Under the pieces are notes generated by a model, which ran no database searches, was not told where the DNA came from, and was given only the letters and a program-made list of their open reading frames with translations. DNA of 64,000 nucleotides. Origin: Apoda limacodes (lineage: Eukaryota; Arthropoda; Insecta; Lepidoptera; Limacodidae). Made by a program: the position numbers and the translations under genes. The DNA lies in contig OX291550.1 in NCBI GenBank assembly GCA_946406115.1, positions 4,454,803 through 4,518,802 on the forward strand, written 5' to 3'. Positions 1-12,491 of this stretch are shown here, in pieces; position 1 is the stretch's first letter; each line of letters opens with the position of its first letter.

Positions 1-3000
1 TTATTTACTGTTAATTCAAAATTTCAGATGCAAATTTTCTCTGACCTCAAAATCTAAAAAAGAATGAGTTAAAATATGCTTTGCTTTAAATACATGATAC
101 TGTTAATTTTTATTGGGTATAAATACCAACTATTAAAATACACTTAATGTGTTGTTAAACTTAAAAATCATATTGTCACTTACGAGAAATTAAACCTTAA
201 AAACCCCCAAATTTATGATTATCACTGAAAGCCCCGTAACTCGCAATTGTAAATATGTCGCAGGGATACGGGAAAATCCATTGCTAAACATAAAACCTAT
301 TAACTTTTATTAATTGTGTGTAATGGTATGGTAAAAATATTTTACCATCGCACGGGTTATTGTTTTCTATATATTTTGAAAACCGGCAAAGAGCATGTGG
401 GCTATGCTTAGTGTAGAGTACCGTAGCCATTATTGTCTACTATTGTTATATATATCATTATTTGAAACCGCTTAGATTATATAATACTATTCTAGTTTTA
501 TCTCGCAAATTTGTTTTTCGTCTTATTATTTAGTAATTTTAAATTAATTTCAGTCTACATGTTAGAACTCTAGATTTATTCTGATTTTTTCAACCACTCG
601 TTTCAGGTCCTACTTTGTGGCCATTTGCCACTCTGTAGCCGGATATTTAACAGTCCGTGGATATTTTTGAAAAAAAAACCGTTTAGTTAATCTTCACAAT
701 GATTATTTCATCACCATCACAGGAATAATGTAGAAAAGCATGGAGGACAAAAAAAAATAAAGAAACTTCATTTAATATAACTTAATTTATAGATATACCC
801 TATATAGATGTCTCTAAGTTAGTTATCAATTTTCTCAATAAAAACAAATAAAGCAGAGCGCAATTTTCTACATTGGTATTTACAATTTTAATTTAACAGT
901 GAGTTCGCAGATATTAAAAGTCTAAGGCATGGAAAGTAATGTCACTTTATTTCTAATTAAATACAACAAAATAGAAATTTCCTGTTGGTTATTTTAAATT
1001 TTTTAAATGTAAATAGTTTTAGTTTTCTTTGCAAAAAAAACTATTCCTATCTCGTTTAGCTTAAAGCTTTTGCAATTGTTTTTATTGATTGAATGATTTG
1101 ATTTGAATTTTAATTTTTATACAATTACATACATTGTAAATAAAATCAAATTAAGCTCAGCCGAAAAAAACAAAATGCTTTGAGACGTGTTTGGCCATTA
1201 GTATGGCTGGTTTATAATCCTTGTTAAGAATAAGTATCTTTAACTTATTACAATCTGTGACATGCACCTACTTTCTGGAACTATTGCAAATAAATAACTT
1301 TAAACGAGTATAAATCAAATATTATATGATTTTAACCCGAATAAAAGCAAAAAAAGATTTTAAGAATCTATTTATGTTTGTATATATGTTCCCGGGTAGC
1401 TCCTAGGCTCATATTTTATATCATCATATTTTAACAAATGAGGTTTTTTAGCTCGTCTTAGTTCGCGTTTTATAGTTTCTGGAGCGTCTTAAAAAATCTA
1501 ATATGGCGCATAAAGAATACATAAAACTGTAATATATGTAACAAACCTGCCCCCTTTTCAGCCTTGCAGCCCTACAGCTTTTCAGGAATTTAGTTGTTTG
1601 TCACTGTTGCCTTCGCGTAATCAACATCCGACTCCCCGCATCTAGGCAACGGTGTTACGTGTAAATTTTTAAACCATAAGTGCCTACTTTCGCAGTTTTT
1701 TGACTCTGACAGACAGCAAGAACCTTTATCCTTTTGCACTGTGTAATCTGTTGTCGTCGTTCAAGTCTCTCGGCACTGACCTCACATTCATATTAGACCC
1801 AATCTAACGGATCGAAAAGTTAGCAAGTTCAAACTGTCTGTGAGCTCAGCTGATGTGAGTTGAAGCCAGTTACGAATGATAATGATAAACATTTAGATCG
1901 GTAGATTTAAAGCTCCCGATCCCCGGGCATGCCTCCATCATCTTCTTATCTCCTCTTTATTTTACTTTACCTTACTTAGGTGAAGTCTTTTTACCTGTGT
2001 AAAAATTAGAAGTACTAAAAATATAGAAGCATTTTTAACAATCAAACCTCAGAGGCACCGCCCATCACGAATACAAGCGAAAGAGTCGCATTCATTCAGG
2101 TCACTACAACACTGCCAACAACTCTCATGTTACAATGTATTCACTCATTAATACATTGCATTTTATATCAATTTATCGCATCTTGTATATTTTATTTTAT
2201 ATTATATTTTATTCAAAGACGATGAAAATATTAAAGACCTGGCAAATTTTTCCTCCCTCTCTCCAAAAATTCTCGATACTCCACTATTCTATAAAATTAT
2301 TATTTTCATCTTTATGTCAGTTTTATATCATTTTTTTTTAATTTATTTTGATGGTTTTATTTTAATTATTAATAGAGTGATTTAGAATATGTTTGATTTT
2401 CCCATATGTTTAATTCAATAAGTAAGTTATTGTATTGTTTTTGTTCAGTACACCGAATTCCACAAAAATAGTTTATTAACTGTAAGTGATAATGTTTTTT
2501 TTTTTATATTGATACAATTGAAAAAAAAAAATTGATGTCAACCTTCAAACGCAATTTTTGTACCATCCAATGTTCATAAATGCATAATTACTTCTAAATT
2601 TAATGCAATCATACTAAGTATCAAAACAAAGGCAATAAATTTTACTAGTTTTCGTATTGTACCTAAACAACTAAATAAATACTTGAATATTTCACAAAAC
2701 AAAATGTGTCTCGCTTTAAGTTTCGCCAAAAAAAATAAACTAGTTTTTTGAAATAAAACTACCAAAAAACATATTTAATGCACGATTTCCTGATACAAGG
2801 TTGAAAAATAAAACAAACTGTAAATGAACACCGATACATTAGTTTACAAGTTGATTCAAACATGCATTAATATAATATAATCATCCCAAAACAATCAAGT
2901 CACTAGAGTGCTTTTTACTGGTTTAAGTGTTTACAATTTATTTCTTCTCTGTTAAAAATTTAATCATAGGATTATAGGACGTTTTGTATAGTTTGTACAA

Positions 3001-3740
3001 AAGACTGTAACTGTAGTAGGCTACATTTAGTAGAAACGCGTACTACAACTCAACAATATATTCTGTGTCTCGCTATGTCGCGATCATGTTTGACACGAAG
3101 TTTTATAATTTTGCGGAAACAGTAGCGGAAACTTTAGTAGAATTAATGCGTTGTGAACCTTCTTTATATGATACAAGTCACCTGGGTTATTGTAAAAAGA
3201 AATAAAGAATTATTATGAGTAAGATATCGGACTCTGTCTCTGAACTCATCTTGATCTGCGCAAAACTTTACCGTATTTAAATTTGACCAACAAGGGCTTA
3301 GGGTTTACTGCTTAGGGTAAAGTGCATCACTTTGCGTTTGAAAAAATCAAAAGTTGTAGACGGTTAACTTGAATAAAGTTTCTCACGTTTAGTGGACAGA
3401 ACGGAATGGCATCGTTTTTTTAAAGACATAAAACAAAAATACTCCCTTATTAAACTAAAAACTGTTTTTCCAGCAGTATTGTTGTTCCCTACAGAAAAGA
3501 TGTCTAACCTCTAGTAATGTCTTATTTCCAGCTGACCTTAGTTGGAAAATAACGTATTATATTTATTTTCCTAAAGATACTAAGAAAATATTGCTTACAT
3601 TTACTAGCTTAGAAAATATCAGCGTCGGGAATATGTGACAGGATTGTTTAAATAGTTGAATGAGTAGGGGCTGACCCAACGACATCAGATATATATATAT
3701 TTACTTAGTATCTTATCTTTTGTGTCCGACGCATATATAT
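1..3740. other. AT-rich non-coding DNA, nothing recognised
   Basis: No open frame here looks coding; the longest are low-complexity and rich in Phe, Ile, Leu and Tyr. Homopolymer A and T runs are frequent (for example around 2497-2530). A locally more GC-rich patch at about 1550-1860 could be part of a promoter or 5' leader, but no TATA, initiator or adjoining coding frame supports that. I see no repeat family I can name. Confidence 0.5.
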
Positions 3741-4080
3741 AGATATGTCAATATTTTGTCAAATTCGTGTACTTACCAAATTAAAGGGCCTACATTAGAG
3801 TGGACCAAAAAAATTTTTTTTTAATTTTTATGTTCCTGTATTACCGATCAATGACCAATAGTCTTAAAAGTTTTCATGCGAAATTTCAGCTTTCTAAGTC
3901 AATATCTTGAGGTGGCGCATCAGGTTTGCATATTTGAAAAAAAAACAACTTTTAGTATACAAACAGAGCTTTATTTAAGACAATATTACAATATCAATAC
4001 CTAAAATTCCTAACACAATTATATAATATAAAAAAAAAAACAAAAAATACAGTGAAAGACATGTTTTATGGTTTCAAATT
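3741..4080. other. AT-rich spacer, possible old repeat
   Basis: The segment starts near TTAAAGGGCCTACATTAGAG and holds long A and T runs and no usable frame. The wording around 3850-3930 (a sentence-like run without ORF that ends in a poly-A stretch) looks like a decayed dispersed repeat, but I have no second copy in this window to prove it. Confidence 0.25.
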
Positions 4081-4467
4081 AGAAGTCACCTTTTTGTCGG
4101 AAATACTGATATTTGGTGTTAAAAAGAAGAATGTCTTGCCTGGTTTTTATCCTTGTACGAATAAAACTGTCTTTAGCTTCTGTTCCGCAAACAGATCAAA
4201 TAGCCTCTAGTTACGAGCTTGACGCGCCGTTCTACTGCCTGAGTGTGGTACCTAAGAATATTTTTCAATTTCATATGCGGTAGCTAGATTTTGCAGCTCA
4301 CCTCTCATCTGTTGAGTTGCTTTGCCAGATCGTCTCGATGTTTCTATGATGGGAATCTTATCTCCATCAGATGTGTCAGAAGAACTGTCAGATGCCCAAA
4401 CTATCGCTGTGGTAGATGAAGAAGGGCTTGGAGTAGGTACCAGAAGATTTCTTTGCAAACTTATCAT
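4080..4467 (-). pseudogene. Possible decayed coding fragment or exon, unidentified
   Basis: On the minus strand a 71-codon frame (4467 to 4252) has the look of real coding sequence: a Ser/Thr/Asp-rich acidic stretch (SSSDTSDGDK) followed by a charged helical segment ending ...ATAYEIEKYS. After the stop, the same strand stays readable as protein-like text down to about 4090, with a further in-frame stop. An opposite-strand frame of similar length is less convincing, being hydrophobic at its end. It could be an old transposase or a host exon. I recognise no domain. Confidence 0.22.
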
Positions 4468-4830
4468 ATTTTCGTTTTCTTACCTCTACGCTGAATACCT
4501 AGATTATATCATCACCTTATCCACAGAACCAATATACATTTAGGTTTATATAATTTTAGGTCTTTTAAGAAATTTTTCTAGGCCACAGGCATTTTCAATA
4601 CATATTTGCATACTGCTCTCGATACACTCTTATAAGTTGCTATATCAAACAACTTCCTCTGAGAATCCTCGTAGAACTTCTTTTGTGTTTCCAATGTTGG
4701 ATAAAAGCATCATTAGTATATTTCAAGGTGTGAAGTGTGAAAATCTTTATTTGTAGATAATTTAGGTGATAACATCAAAATTAATAAATCAATAGAAAAG
4801 GTCTTGAGATTAAAGAATCATAACAACGAT

Positions 4831-5073
4831 TTATCGAAAAACTGGCGACTCAGTGGGGAAGCTTCCGAGCACGTCTTCGTCATGCAAATGCCTGGGAAGC
4901 CCGTGCGCCTTCTGCTCCTCCGCTGTACTATCCATCGCTTTGCACGCAACCCATAGATCACGCGCCCACGGCGAGGAGGCCGCTACCGCCGCCGCTACCG
5001 CCACCGCCCTTTCCGCGCCGGCTGCCGAGTTGCTTACATTGGCAGAACCGTCGAAGCCGCCGCTAGAGGTCAT
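4831..5073 (-). CDS. GC-rich exon-like ORF, unidentified
   Basis: This minus-strand frame of 80 codons is far richer in G and C than anything within several kb. I chose the internal Met at 5073 because an A sits at -3 and because the 27 residues upstream of it come from AT-rich sequence. From that Met the protein begins MTSSGGFDGS. It then has an alanine/valine run (about residues 24-33), a segment DLWVACKAMDSTAEEQKAHG, and ends ...VLGSFPTESPVFR. Polyalanine next to a conserved-looking charged segment resembles the first coding exon of a regulatory protein. A splice donor near the 3' end is not obvious. It could be a lone first exon, a retrocopy fragment or chance. Confidence 0.33.
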   Translation of the reverse strand: MTSSGGFDGSANVSNSAAGAERAVAVAAAVAASSPWARDLWVACKAMDSTAEEQKAHGLPRHLHDEDVLGSFPTESPVFR

Positions 5074-5699
5074 TCTAGCCGTATTAATTTTTTTTTTCAA
5101 TAATTGCAAATTACTATGGATTACCACATTCCACCTCAGAAATGCTGAATTCAATAAAATATCTTAAATGATTAGAGTCAGTCGTGTCATGTGAGAATTG
5201 TGACGGTCAGCTTAAAATTAATTTTACAAACTCATTTTAAAAAGGAAGATCTTCGCACCGCGGCTAATTTATTGTCAAAAGATTCTTACATGGCAACTAA
5301 TGATCTTAAAGAATCTTATTTATATCCAATAACGAACATTGTAATTTTACCCTTACCAGAGGTTATAAGTTTCTATGTTTTATGCTAAGTTCACGATTTA
5401 TGACCTTGGAATTACCGACACAAAAACGTTACAAAATTCATGTGATATGTCTACTAAATGTGTGATATATATGTATACCCGTATTCTCTCAGTTCATAGG
5501 GATACTCACAGCTGCTTGTCTGCCCATCAAGTATGGTTGGCTGTATATAAAACGTTTTGAAAGGGCGAAATACCTATCACTGTTAAAAAACCAAGAAAAC
5601 TATGATGCAAAACTAGGCCAATATTTTCTGATAATGTTTGATGGTGGAAAAATAATATCTTATATACTTATACTATATAATATAAAAATACTTATACTT

Positions 5700-6212
5700 A
5701 TACTAGCTTCTGCCAGCGGCTTTGCCCGCTCTAAATTTCGTTATTGGTGTAGGTTCTTACGGCAACTCCTAAATTATAGAAAAAAAAACAAACAATTAAA
5801 TCTTTCCTCTTTAATAGCACAATACATTCGTGTCTGTGAAACCATGGAAATACAAGCCGTTTAGTAGTTGACATACCGACAGCAGCGACACTTACCGGGT
5901 CCAATTATATTTTAAATCATCCCGGAAATCATCGAAATACCCATATAAAATTTCAACCCAATCGGTTTAGCCGTTTAGAAGTTATGTGAAAAAGATAAGC
6001 ACGGAAGGATAATTCTTACTACCCGTTGTCCCATAACCCGATTTCCCGTGGGAATGAAGCATTTTCCCGCGGTAAAAAGTAGCGTATGTTCATCAGGGAT
6101 AATATCAGCTTCTAATGATAAAACAATTTTTGAAATCGGTCCAGTAGTTTCGCAGCCTATTCAATACAAACAAACAAACAATCAAATCTTTCCTCTTTAT
6201 AATATAAGTGTA
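5700..6212 (+). repeat. Dispersed repeat, GCCAGCGGC family (two units)
   Basis: It starts at ACTAGCTTCTGCCAGCGGC and contains the signature run in which 'AACCCAATCGGTTTAGCCGT' is followed by a gap and then 'ATCGGTCCAGTAGTTT'. It has two near-identical AAACAAACAATNAAATCTTTCCTC ends (about 5782-5818 and 6173-6208). This looks like two adjacent or partially duplicated members. Related copies lie at 31.6, 35.0, 37.4, 38.5, 41.8, 62.2 and 63.1 kb. No protein is encoded. The short open frame running through its end (6048-6311) is probably fortuitous. Confidence 0.6.
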
Positions 6213-6384
6213 GATGACTCTGATACAAATCAAAATGGTGAAGATTTATCTTCCTCCATAGCTTCGTCATCTTTATCTATAAATGGCATACCAATTATAA
6301 TAAACATGTAAATAGCTTCTCGGTATACTGAAATTTTATTGTACACAAAAATATATCTAGATAAGACAATATTTATAGACATTT

Positions 6385-6639
6385 CTATTTAAGCTTAAGT
6401 ATTTGAAGTTTTATGGACACAATATAAACTTGTGGATACAGAATCGTCTCATGGTTTAATTTCCTCTGCAGTAGTATCGAGCGACGCATAATTTCCTGCC
6501 GCAAACACAATACGTCTTTCCGTTTCATTATAAACAATGCATTATGTTCGGCGAGTGCGTCCCTCCCTCTTACTCGTCCTTCTTCGCTTGTGCTTGTGGG
6601 GATAACACGCCTCTTACCTCGCTGGTAACCACAGAACAT
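6385..6639 (-). other. Possible exon-like ORF, unidentified
   Basis: The 84-codon minus-strand frame is strongly basic over residues 5-60, with the text KRRVIPTSTSEEGRVRGRD followed by LAEHNALF and an Arg/Gln-rich helix. The last 20 residues are AT-rich filler. The basic part has more balanced base use than its surroundings. It lies upstream, on the same strand, of the frames at 5.07-4.83 kb and 4.47-4.08 kb, so all three could be pieces of one split or decayed gene. No domain is recognised. Confidence 0.2.
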
Positions 6640-6875
6640 TTAGGCTAGATTGCTCCAAAATGATTGTTAAAGTAATTGTAAAAAAAACGTCGACAATTAC
6701 TTTTCCTTTAAACTTTACATTTCATCAATTTCGGTTGTATCGCCCAAAAGTTGTAAATGCTATTGTTGCTTGTTTTGCAGGCTAAAAGGCGTGAATCTTA
6801 TGCCTTTTGCAATATATAAAAAAATAATTGTGCGAAATTGCCTGAGCATGGCCAGAACAAAACAGTTCTTCGAAT

Positions 6876-6908
6876 GTGTTGTGTGTGTGTGTGTGTGAGA
6901 GAGAGAAG
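6876..6908. repeat. (GT)n-(GA)n microsatellite
   Basis: An interrupted GT run passes directly into a GAGAGAGAGA run. Length is about 33 bp. Confidence 0.85.
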
Positions 6909-7194
6909 TGAAAAGGATGACGCGATATGTAACTAATCGTGCATGAGTAGTGCAGCTATATTGTTTTTATGTTTATAGTTTCATTTTATGTTTTTATTAA
7001 AAATCAAGAAATAAATTACAACTATACAAACCGAATTCATAAGTTATAGTTATAGTTCAAGACCTAGAACTCGCAGCAGTTATTATATTTTACAAATGCT
7101 GTGAGAAACCTACATTGTTAAAAAAAATACTACTTAAATTAATTTATTTCTATAGTGATGCTACCTACATAATAATCAAAACACCGAGGTATTC

Positions 7195-7525
7195 AAATTT
7201 GTGTATTTTTAACTGACTTAAAAAAAGGAGGTTCTCAGTTCGACCCGTATATTTGTATGTTTGTCCGCGATTATCTTGCGTTAGGCTAATCCGATTCTGA
7301 TGCGGTTTTTTGTAAAGTATTTGTTATATTCTGGAGAAGGTTTTGGTATACAACAAATGAATACCTATGGTTCCATGGTCACCAGGTCAGGATATAATAA
7401 TGGGATCCTGGAGATATCTAGGGATACCTTAAATTTTAATTAAACATTGGCACATTTGAAGTGATTTGGGTATTTTTTTAGTGTTTAAAAACTTTTGTAA
7501 CAAAAACAACAACCGACTTCAAAAA
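7195..7525. repeat. Dispersed repeat, AAAAAGGAGGTTCTCAGTTCGACC type
   Basis: This holds the AAAAAAAGGAGGTTCTCAGT... opening with 'TTTGTCCGCGATTATC', and it closes with ACAACAACCGACTTCAAAAAAA. The closing segment is the same word set as the opening of related insect copies. It is non-coding. Confidence 0.45.
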
Positions 7526-7581
7526 AATGCACTCAATAGGTAAAAGTAATTATTATTTAAAAAAATCTGATCGAAGTAGTC

Positions 7582-7640
7582 AAAGTCAAATTTTTTTATT
7601 CAAATGAGGATTTTACAAACAGTTTTGAATCATCAAAGTT
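7582..7640 (+). repeat. Fragment of AAAGTCAAAT...TTATTCAAAT repeat
   Basis: A short fragment reads CAAAGTCAAATTTTTTTATT then CAAATGAGG. It resembles the opening of the repeat at 23,684 and of the minus-strand copy at the end of the window. Confidence 0.35.
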
Positions 7641-8267
7641 ATGGAATACTTTTTAACTAAATAAAAAAGTTTTTATATATAAATAACCTCATTTTATGAT
7701 CATTAAGCGGCTTGTCAATTGTTATTTTAATTATTACCAGTCGTTTTCGGCTCGTTATTGTTTACGTTAAACTTATGACGTAATTTAACAATTGTTAACT
7801 GCAGTGATACCTTTATAGATACCTTTCACCGTGACTTACATTATCAATATCCTTAACCACGTTAGTTGGGATGCGGTATTAGATTTGTACGGTCCTGTAG
7901 GCTTTTGTGGCTAAAAAGAGACCGGTAAGCGGTTGTGAATAATAGTTATTTGTTATGCAAAGCTAGATAATTGCTTTTTGGCGAGAGTGCCTAATTTGAA
8001 TACGAGCAAATCGAGTGGTTCAAAAATTGAATCCTGAGCAAAGTAAGGAATTCTTAAGACGCGAAACCCAAAAAAAAATCCAGCCGTGCGAAACACACAA
8101 TTTTTCATAAATATAACAAGAAAAAAAAAATTATAAGTGTGGAATTACTTATGAATACTTCCTATTTTTCGCGGGTAAACTTAGGTATTTTACGTCACTG
8201 GTGGAGTGATTCATGTTTTTTTAATTATTAACTTTCAGTTTATTTAGCAAAATTAATATGTTGAAAG
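7641..8267. other. Non-coding spacer
   Basis: AT-rich, with no coding frame and no recognised element. Confidence 0.5.
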
Positions 8268-8660
8268 TAAAAATCGGCCAAGTGCGAGTCGGACTCACGC
8301 ACGAAGGGTTCCGTACCATTATCTATAAAAACAGCAAATAAAACACGTTTGTTGTATGGGAGCCCCCCTAAATATTTTTTAAATTTTATTTTAACAATAA
8401 TTTTTCAAAGCAAATATATAACTTAATATTCTGTGAATATTTCAAGCGTCTACCTGTTGCCCTTATCAATATCGAGCAAAGAAATCACGTTTGTTGTATG
8501 GGAGCCCCCTTCAATATTTATTTTATTCTGTTTTTTAGTATTTGTTGTCAAAGCGGCAACAGAAATACATTGTCTGTGAATGATACAGCCTGGACGAACA
8601 GCGGAGTCTTAGTATAGGGGGTCCCGTTTTTTCCCTTTGGGTACGGAACCCTTGCAACCA
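8268..8660 (+). repeat. Lepidopteran dispersed repeat, AAGTGCGAGTCGGACTC type
   Basis: It opens with CGGCCAAGTGCGAGTCGGAC and CGAAGGGTTCCGTACC and closes with CCTTTGGGTACGGAACCC. The opening and closing pieces GGTTCCGTACC and GGTACGGAACC are inverted copies of each other. The middle holds the word GTTTGTTGTATGGGAGCCCC twice (8349 and 8489), so this copy contains an internal duplication or two fused members. From general knowledge this family is abundant in moths and butterflies. It is non-coding. Confidence 0.7.
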
Positions 8661-10339
8661 AAATGATGAACCTACTTCTTAATTCCAAATAAAATGTTTC
8701 TTTTTTTTTAAGATGCGTTCCAAATGTGCACCATGCCATTTTGAAATTCTTACAACAAAATTATACTCAAAAACGGGGTAGTTTGCGCCTAATTTTAGTG
8801 TTTATTATGTAAATAGCAATTTAATAAAAAACTGTTGAAATAAAGGAAATGGAATTTAAGTAATCTTAAGAGTACATGTTAGAGAATATAATTCTATTCA
8901 TTAATTAGGAACGACACATAATCAGGTACATTTTTTTCATTGTTTTTTGGCGCAAAGCAAAAAATACTCGTACACACAAAAATATAAACATAAATAAATA
9001 CATATATAAATATACACCTTAGGTCGGATAATTTTGAATCTCGTTATAAAATAATTTAAAAAGTTAGGGAAACAAAGATGGCGCAAAGTCTTCGAGTTCT
9101 ATTACACTGAGAAAAATCACGCATCAAAATCTTTTTTGGGTGTCGATGCTTCCGAAAATGTCACTCTACTCATAATAAATGATATCTTTTGGGTTGAAGC
9201 CATTTCCAAGACTTTATGCATAATTATTATCGAAATCAAAAATCATCCCATAGTTGACTATTATATTTTACGACTGCGATAGTTTTCTTTTCACGTCTCA
9301 ATTTTTTTATTTATTCTCTAGCACTATATGGTTTTAAAATGTCACCATCGTAATCAATTCATTATGTATCGAGTAGTGGTCTAAATCACGATGATTACTT
9401 AGTCTAAAGTTTGTTCGATTTCCTTCATCTGAGACCAAATTTAATTCATGGCAGATACTTTTACCAGCCGGAATTTTAAGTTTGTTTTTTGGTGCCGTGT
9501 TTGTTATTGATTACTGTTTTTTTTCTCAGCGCTCAATGAAAGACGCAGACACTGCTTCTTTGTTTACTAAATCCTAACCCTCCCCGGGTATTCTCTTCAG
9601 CACTTTGCTTTCGGACGCTTTCATTATGTTTGTTTTTGTAGAATTAAAAAAAATACCTTTTGCGCGCAAGTGAATGAAGTAGGCTTTTCCACGCAGATTT
9701 TTAACGATAAAGTGATCCTTTCCGAGCCAGTGGGATGAAAATTACATTTTAAATGTTTAAAGCTGATTCATTTAACGACTCCCCTCGACCAAGGAATATA
9801 TATTTAGATATATATTTACTTAGACTTGACTTGACTTAGGATCAACCGCTCAGCTAGCTAGGAAAACAACTTTCAAGTGCACTCTGTACAGGTGGATTTA
9901 AGTGTACAATAGATCCCGAGCCTATCAGGTCAAGAATCAATTTGTTTTCTGGACTCTTAAGACATACAACTTAGTAATGTATTATCTTAATCTTTTAAAA
10001 TATGGGTATTATCCTTTAAGGGTTCCGTTTAAACCTTTTGCAGTACGGGATACTCATAAATATAATAACAATAATAGAAACCTTTTGATCTAGTGATGTA
10101 AGGTCGTGCGTTTGCTGTTATATATTTTTGTCTAATGGCTAGATCAAAAAAAATTGTAATGCCATAAATATAAATTTCAGACAGTTGCATAAACCCTGAG
10201 ACTACTAAGTGTAAGTAAGAGACTAGCGACCTCGTTAGCTTTTGTTTTGTATAGATTTGCCGTGTTCCAGTTTTTGTAACCACTATGATCGACATATTCG
10301 TTCGCTTACTACTTATATTTAATGCTTAAGGTTAACATT
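8661..10339. other. Non-coding spacer
   Basis: AT-rich with short palindromic stretches (for example ATATATATTTAGATATATATTT near 9797). No coding frame or repeat family is recognised. Confidence 0.5.
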
Positions 10340-10960
10340 TGATGTTGCACGCCTCATAAGCGGAGCGGTGAGGTAGTGCTCTACTCTCGACATGTCAAAA
10401 AACCCAGTCTTTCGAAACTTAAATGATGTTTTTTTTTTTAATATAACACTTACAGGATAATATGAGTGCACTAATATGAAGTTAAATAATCTGTCTAGCA
10501 CATATGGTACATTTTATAAACAATTAATTTGTTTAATATAATAAATAATAACATTAAAACTAATCATTCTTGGACGTCCGTGAGTCTGTGTTTATGTGAC
10601 CATGTATGTGGCAGAGAAATTGGTCGAAAAATTCATCTTACCGGAATACTTTTGTTTTTAATATATAAACTATTACACTGTGCTGATTCCAAGTTAATAT
10701 TAGCGTTCTAAGTACTGTCGTTTAATTATAATTTATAAAAAACTAATATACCACTGTATTTTGTATATCTATATATATATTTTGTATATCTATATATATA
10801 TTTTTTATTTTTATTTTATAGTATATTTTTTCCTCACCTTATTTGTTATTTTATTTGCTATTTTATTTTAAAAAACTTGAGTTTTTGTTTTAGATTTTTT
10901 TTTTAAATGTGAATGACCGCTATGAGGCGTGCACTTTTGGATTTTTTTAATCTATTTATG
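10340..10960. mobile_element. Candidate MITE bounded by inverted GCACGCCTCATA
   Basis: GCACGCCTCATAAGCGG at about 10348 recurs inverted as CCGCTATGAGGCGTGC at about 10918, one base different in the centre. The two bracket about 570 bp of AT-rich, non-coding DNA. The left edge continues into GAGGTAGTGCTCTACTC, which I associate with short insect elements. Short similar termini, no ORF and AT-rich content fit a MITE. I cannot define a target duplication. Confidence 0.4.
10759..10800. repeat. 21-bp tandem duplication
   Basis: TTTTGTATATCTATATATATA occurs twice head to tail without change. It lies inside the candidate MITE. Confidence 0.8.
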
Positions 10961-11808
10961 TAATTAATTGAGTAGATGTATCTATTATTGGTTTGTTGAT
11001 TGATTGGGAATTAGTAAAAAAGTAATAAAATGAATACAATTGATCTAATTGTTCAATTTTTTATATTAAAGTGCTTGCCTAACTATTATCAAGAGAGAGT
11101 GTAACTTTGTTTGTTTGTCCGTGCGGGGCTATCACTGGAACTAGGTGCCTGTTCGAACTGGTGTTACCTCTTACAGTATTTATGGTTCATACATATTTTT
11201 TGCAATATATACCCATTAAAGATATGCAAAATAAAAACCAAAAGCACTTTAAGTTAAGTATAGAGATTACAAAGAAATTAAAAAAAAGTTTTTTTTTGAT
11301 TGTCGAGGAGATGCTTTTTCTCTTTTGAAACCATATGTAGTCTTTTTATCACGAAGTGGTGGTGGTTGGTTATTCCATCACTTCTTAGCTGTGTTGCTGA
11401 AACAACCACGATTTGCTGCAATTCCATGACGTGGTATGCATAGTAGGTAACTAGAGGCTCGAGTTTGACATTCATGATAATTTCGGGACTATCCACTTTG
11501 AACTTTTTATGTATATATCTCTCGTCTACACTTCATTTTCAGGCATTTTGCTTTGTTAAGAAACGGCGTTAAATATGTGTGAGGTGAAATGATGACTCTT
11601 GTTACTGATACACCCGAATTAAGCAATCTTCTGGTAATGATCACCCTGCGACAGTTCAGTGGCACTTTAGAATTTACTTAACACCACAGCTCGTTTATAA
11701 CAAAACTAAACTTCGAAGTCCGCACCTAAAACGGTAAAGTATGATCCAATTAAAAGTTATCGTTAATTAACTAGTGTCGATGACGTTTTACTCCCAGTTG
11801 AGTTGTTA

Positions 11809-11854
11809 GTTAGCGCAGTCAGAAGTTGTTTGTTAGTGCAGTCAGAAGTTGTAA
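11809..11854. repeat. 23-bp tandem duplication
   Basis: GTTAG(C/T)GCAGTCAGAAGTTGT is repeated with a 23-bp period and one base difference. The region around it (11.0-12.1 kb) has no coding frame that I trust. Confidence 0.75.
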
Positions 11855-12134
11855 GCGACGGAGTTAGGGGATGTTTGTACGGTGCATGGACACAATGTGC
11901 GACTTAATTACAAATTGGAAACGCATCAATGGCATGTTTTCATATAAAATCATGGGTGTATCATATATAACAAAATTAAAAAGTAGACTATCATAGCCAA
12001 GTAGGATTTACAACTTAAATCGTACAAATACCATTAAAAGGTACTTACAGTTGATGTTGGTATTTGTGTTAAGCGGGTATTAATTATAAGTTTATGATGT
12101 GTATACCATGTAATATTAAAGAAAACTTAAATTA

Positions 12135-12491
12135 TTAAGGGGCTCTCATAAGTGTAAGTCGCGCCCCCATTAGATTCTTCAATTTGTATTTATCACATAA
12201 GGAATTTTGAAAAAGTGCTCAAACTAAAAAGCTCAAAATACAAGTAATCTTTTTTTAGAAAGTTTTAATCGCTATATATTATGCATGTGTAGGCTAGAAA
12301 GTGGCCACTTTTAGCATAAATAATTTTTCCAGCCAGCACGTCAATGATATCTAGCAAATAAAACTTTCTAAAAATTGCCTACTTCTACATAAAACTTTTA
12401 ATTTGAGCTCTTTTTTGAAAATTAGTTTGTATTTAATGGAAATTAGAAAAATGTAGTGAGAGCGCCATCTTCAATTATGTTAGCCCCTTAA
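12135..12491. mobile_element. Foldback MITE
   Basis: The left end TTAAGGGGCT is matched by the inverted right end AGCCCCTTAA. Imperfect inverted arms of about 130-140 bp follow. Both arms carry matched words in order (GGCTCTCATAAGTG against GGCTAACATAATTG inverted, a shared CAATTTGTATTTA-like block, AAAGCTCAAA, and TTTTTAGAAAGTTTTA). The loop is about 70-90 bp. There is no ORF. The terminal TTAA or TA could be the duplicated target, as in TA- or TTAA-inserting DNA transposons. Confidence 0.7.

Noticed and set aside
1550..1860. Promoter or 5' exon
   Set aside because: Only a slightly higher GC content; no coding frame, splice site or core promoter motif to support it.
8268..8660. Host gene at the 63-codon minus frame 8,548-8,739
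   Set aside because: The frame overlaps the dispersed repeat and consists of repeat text.
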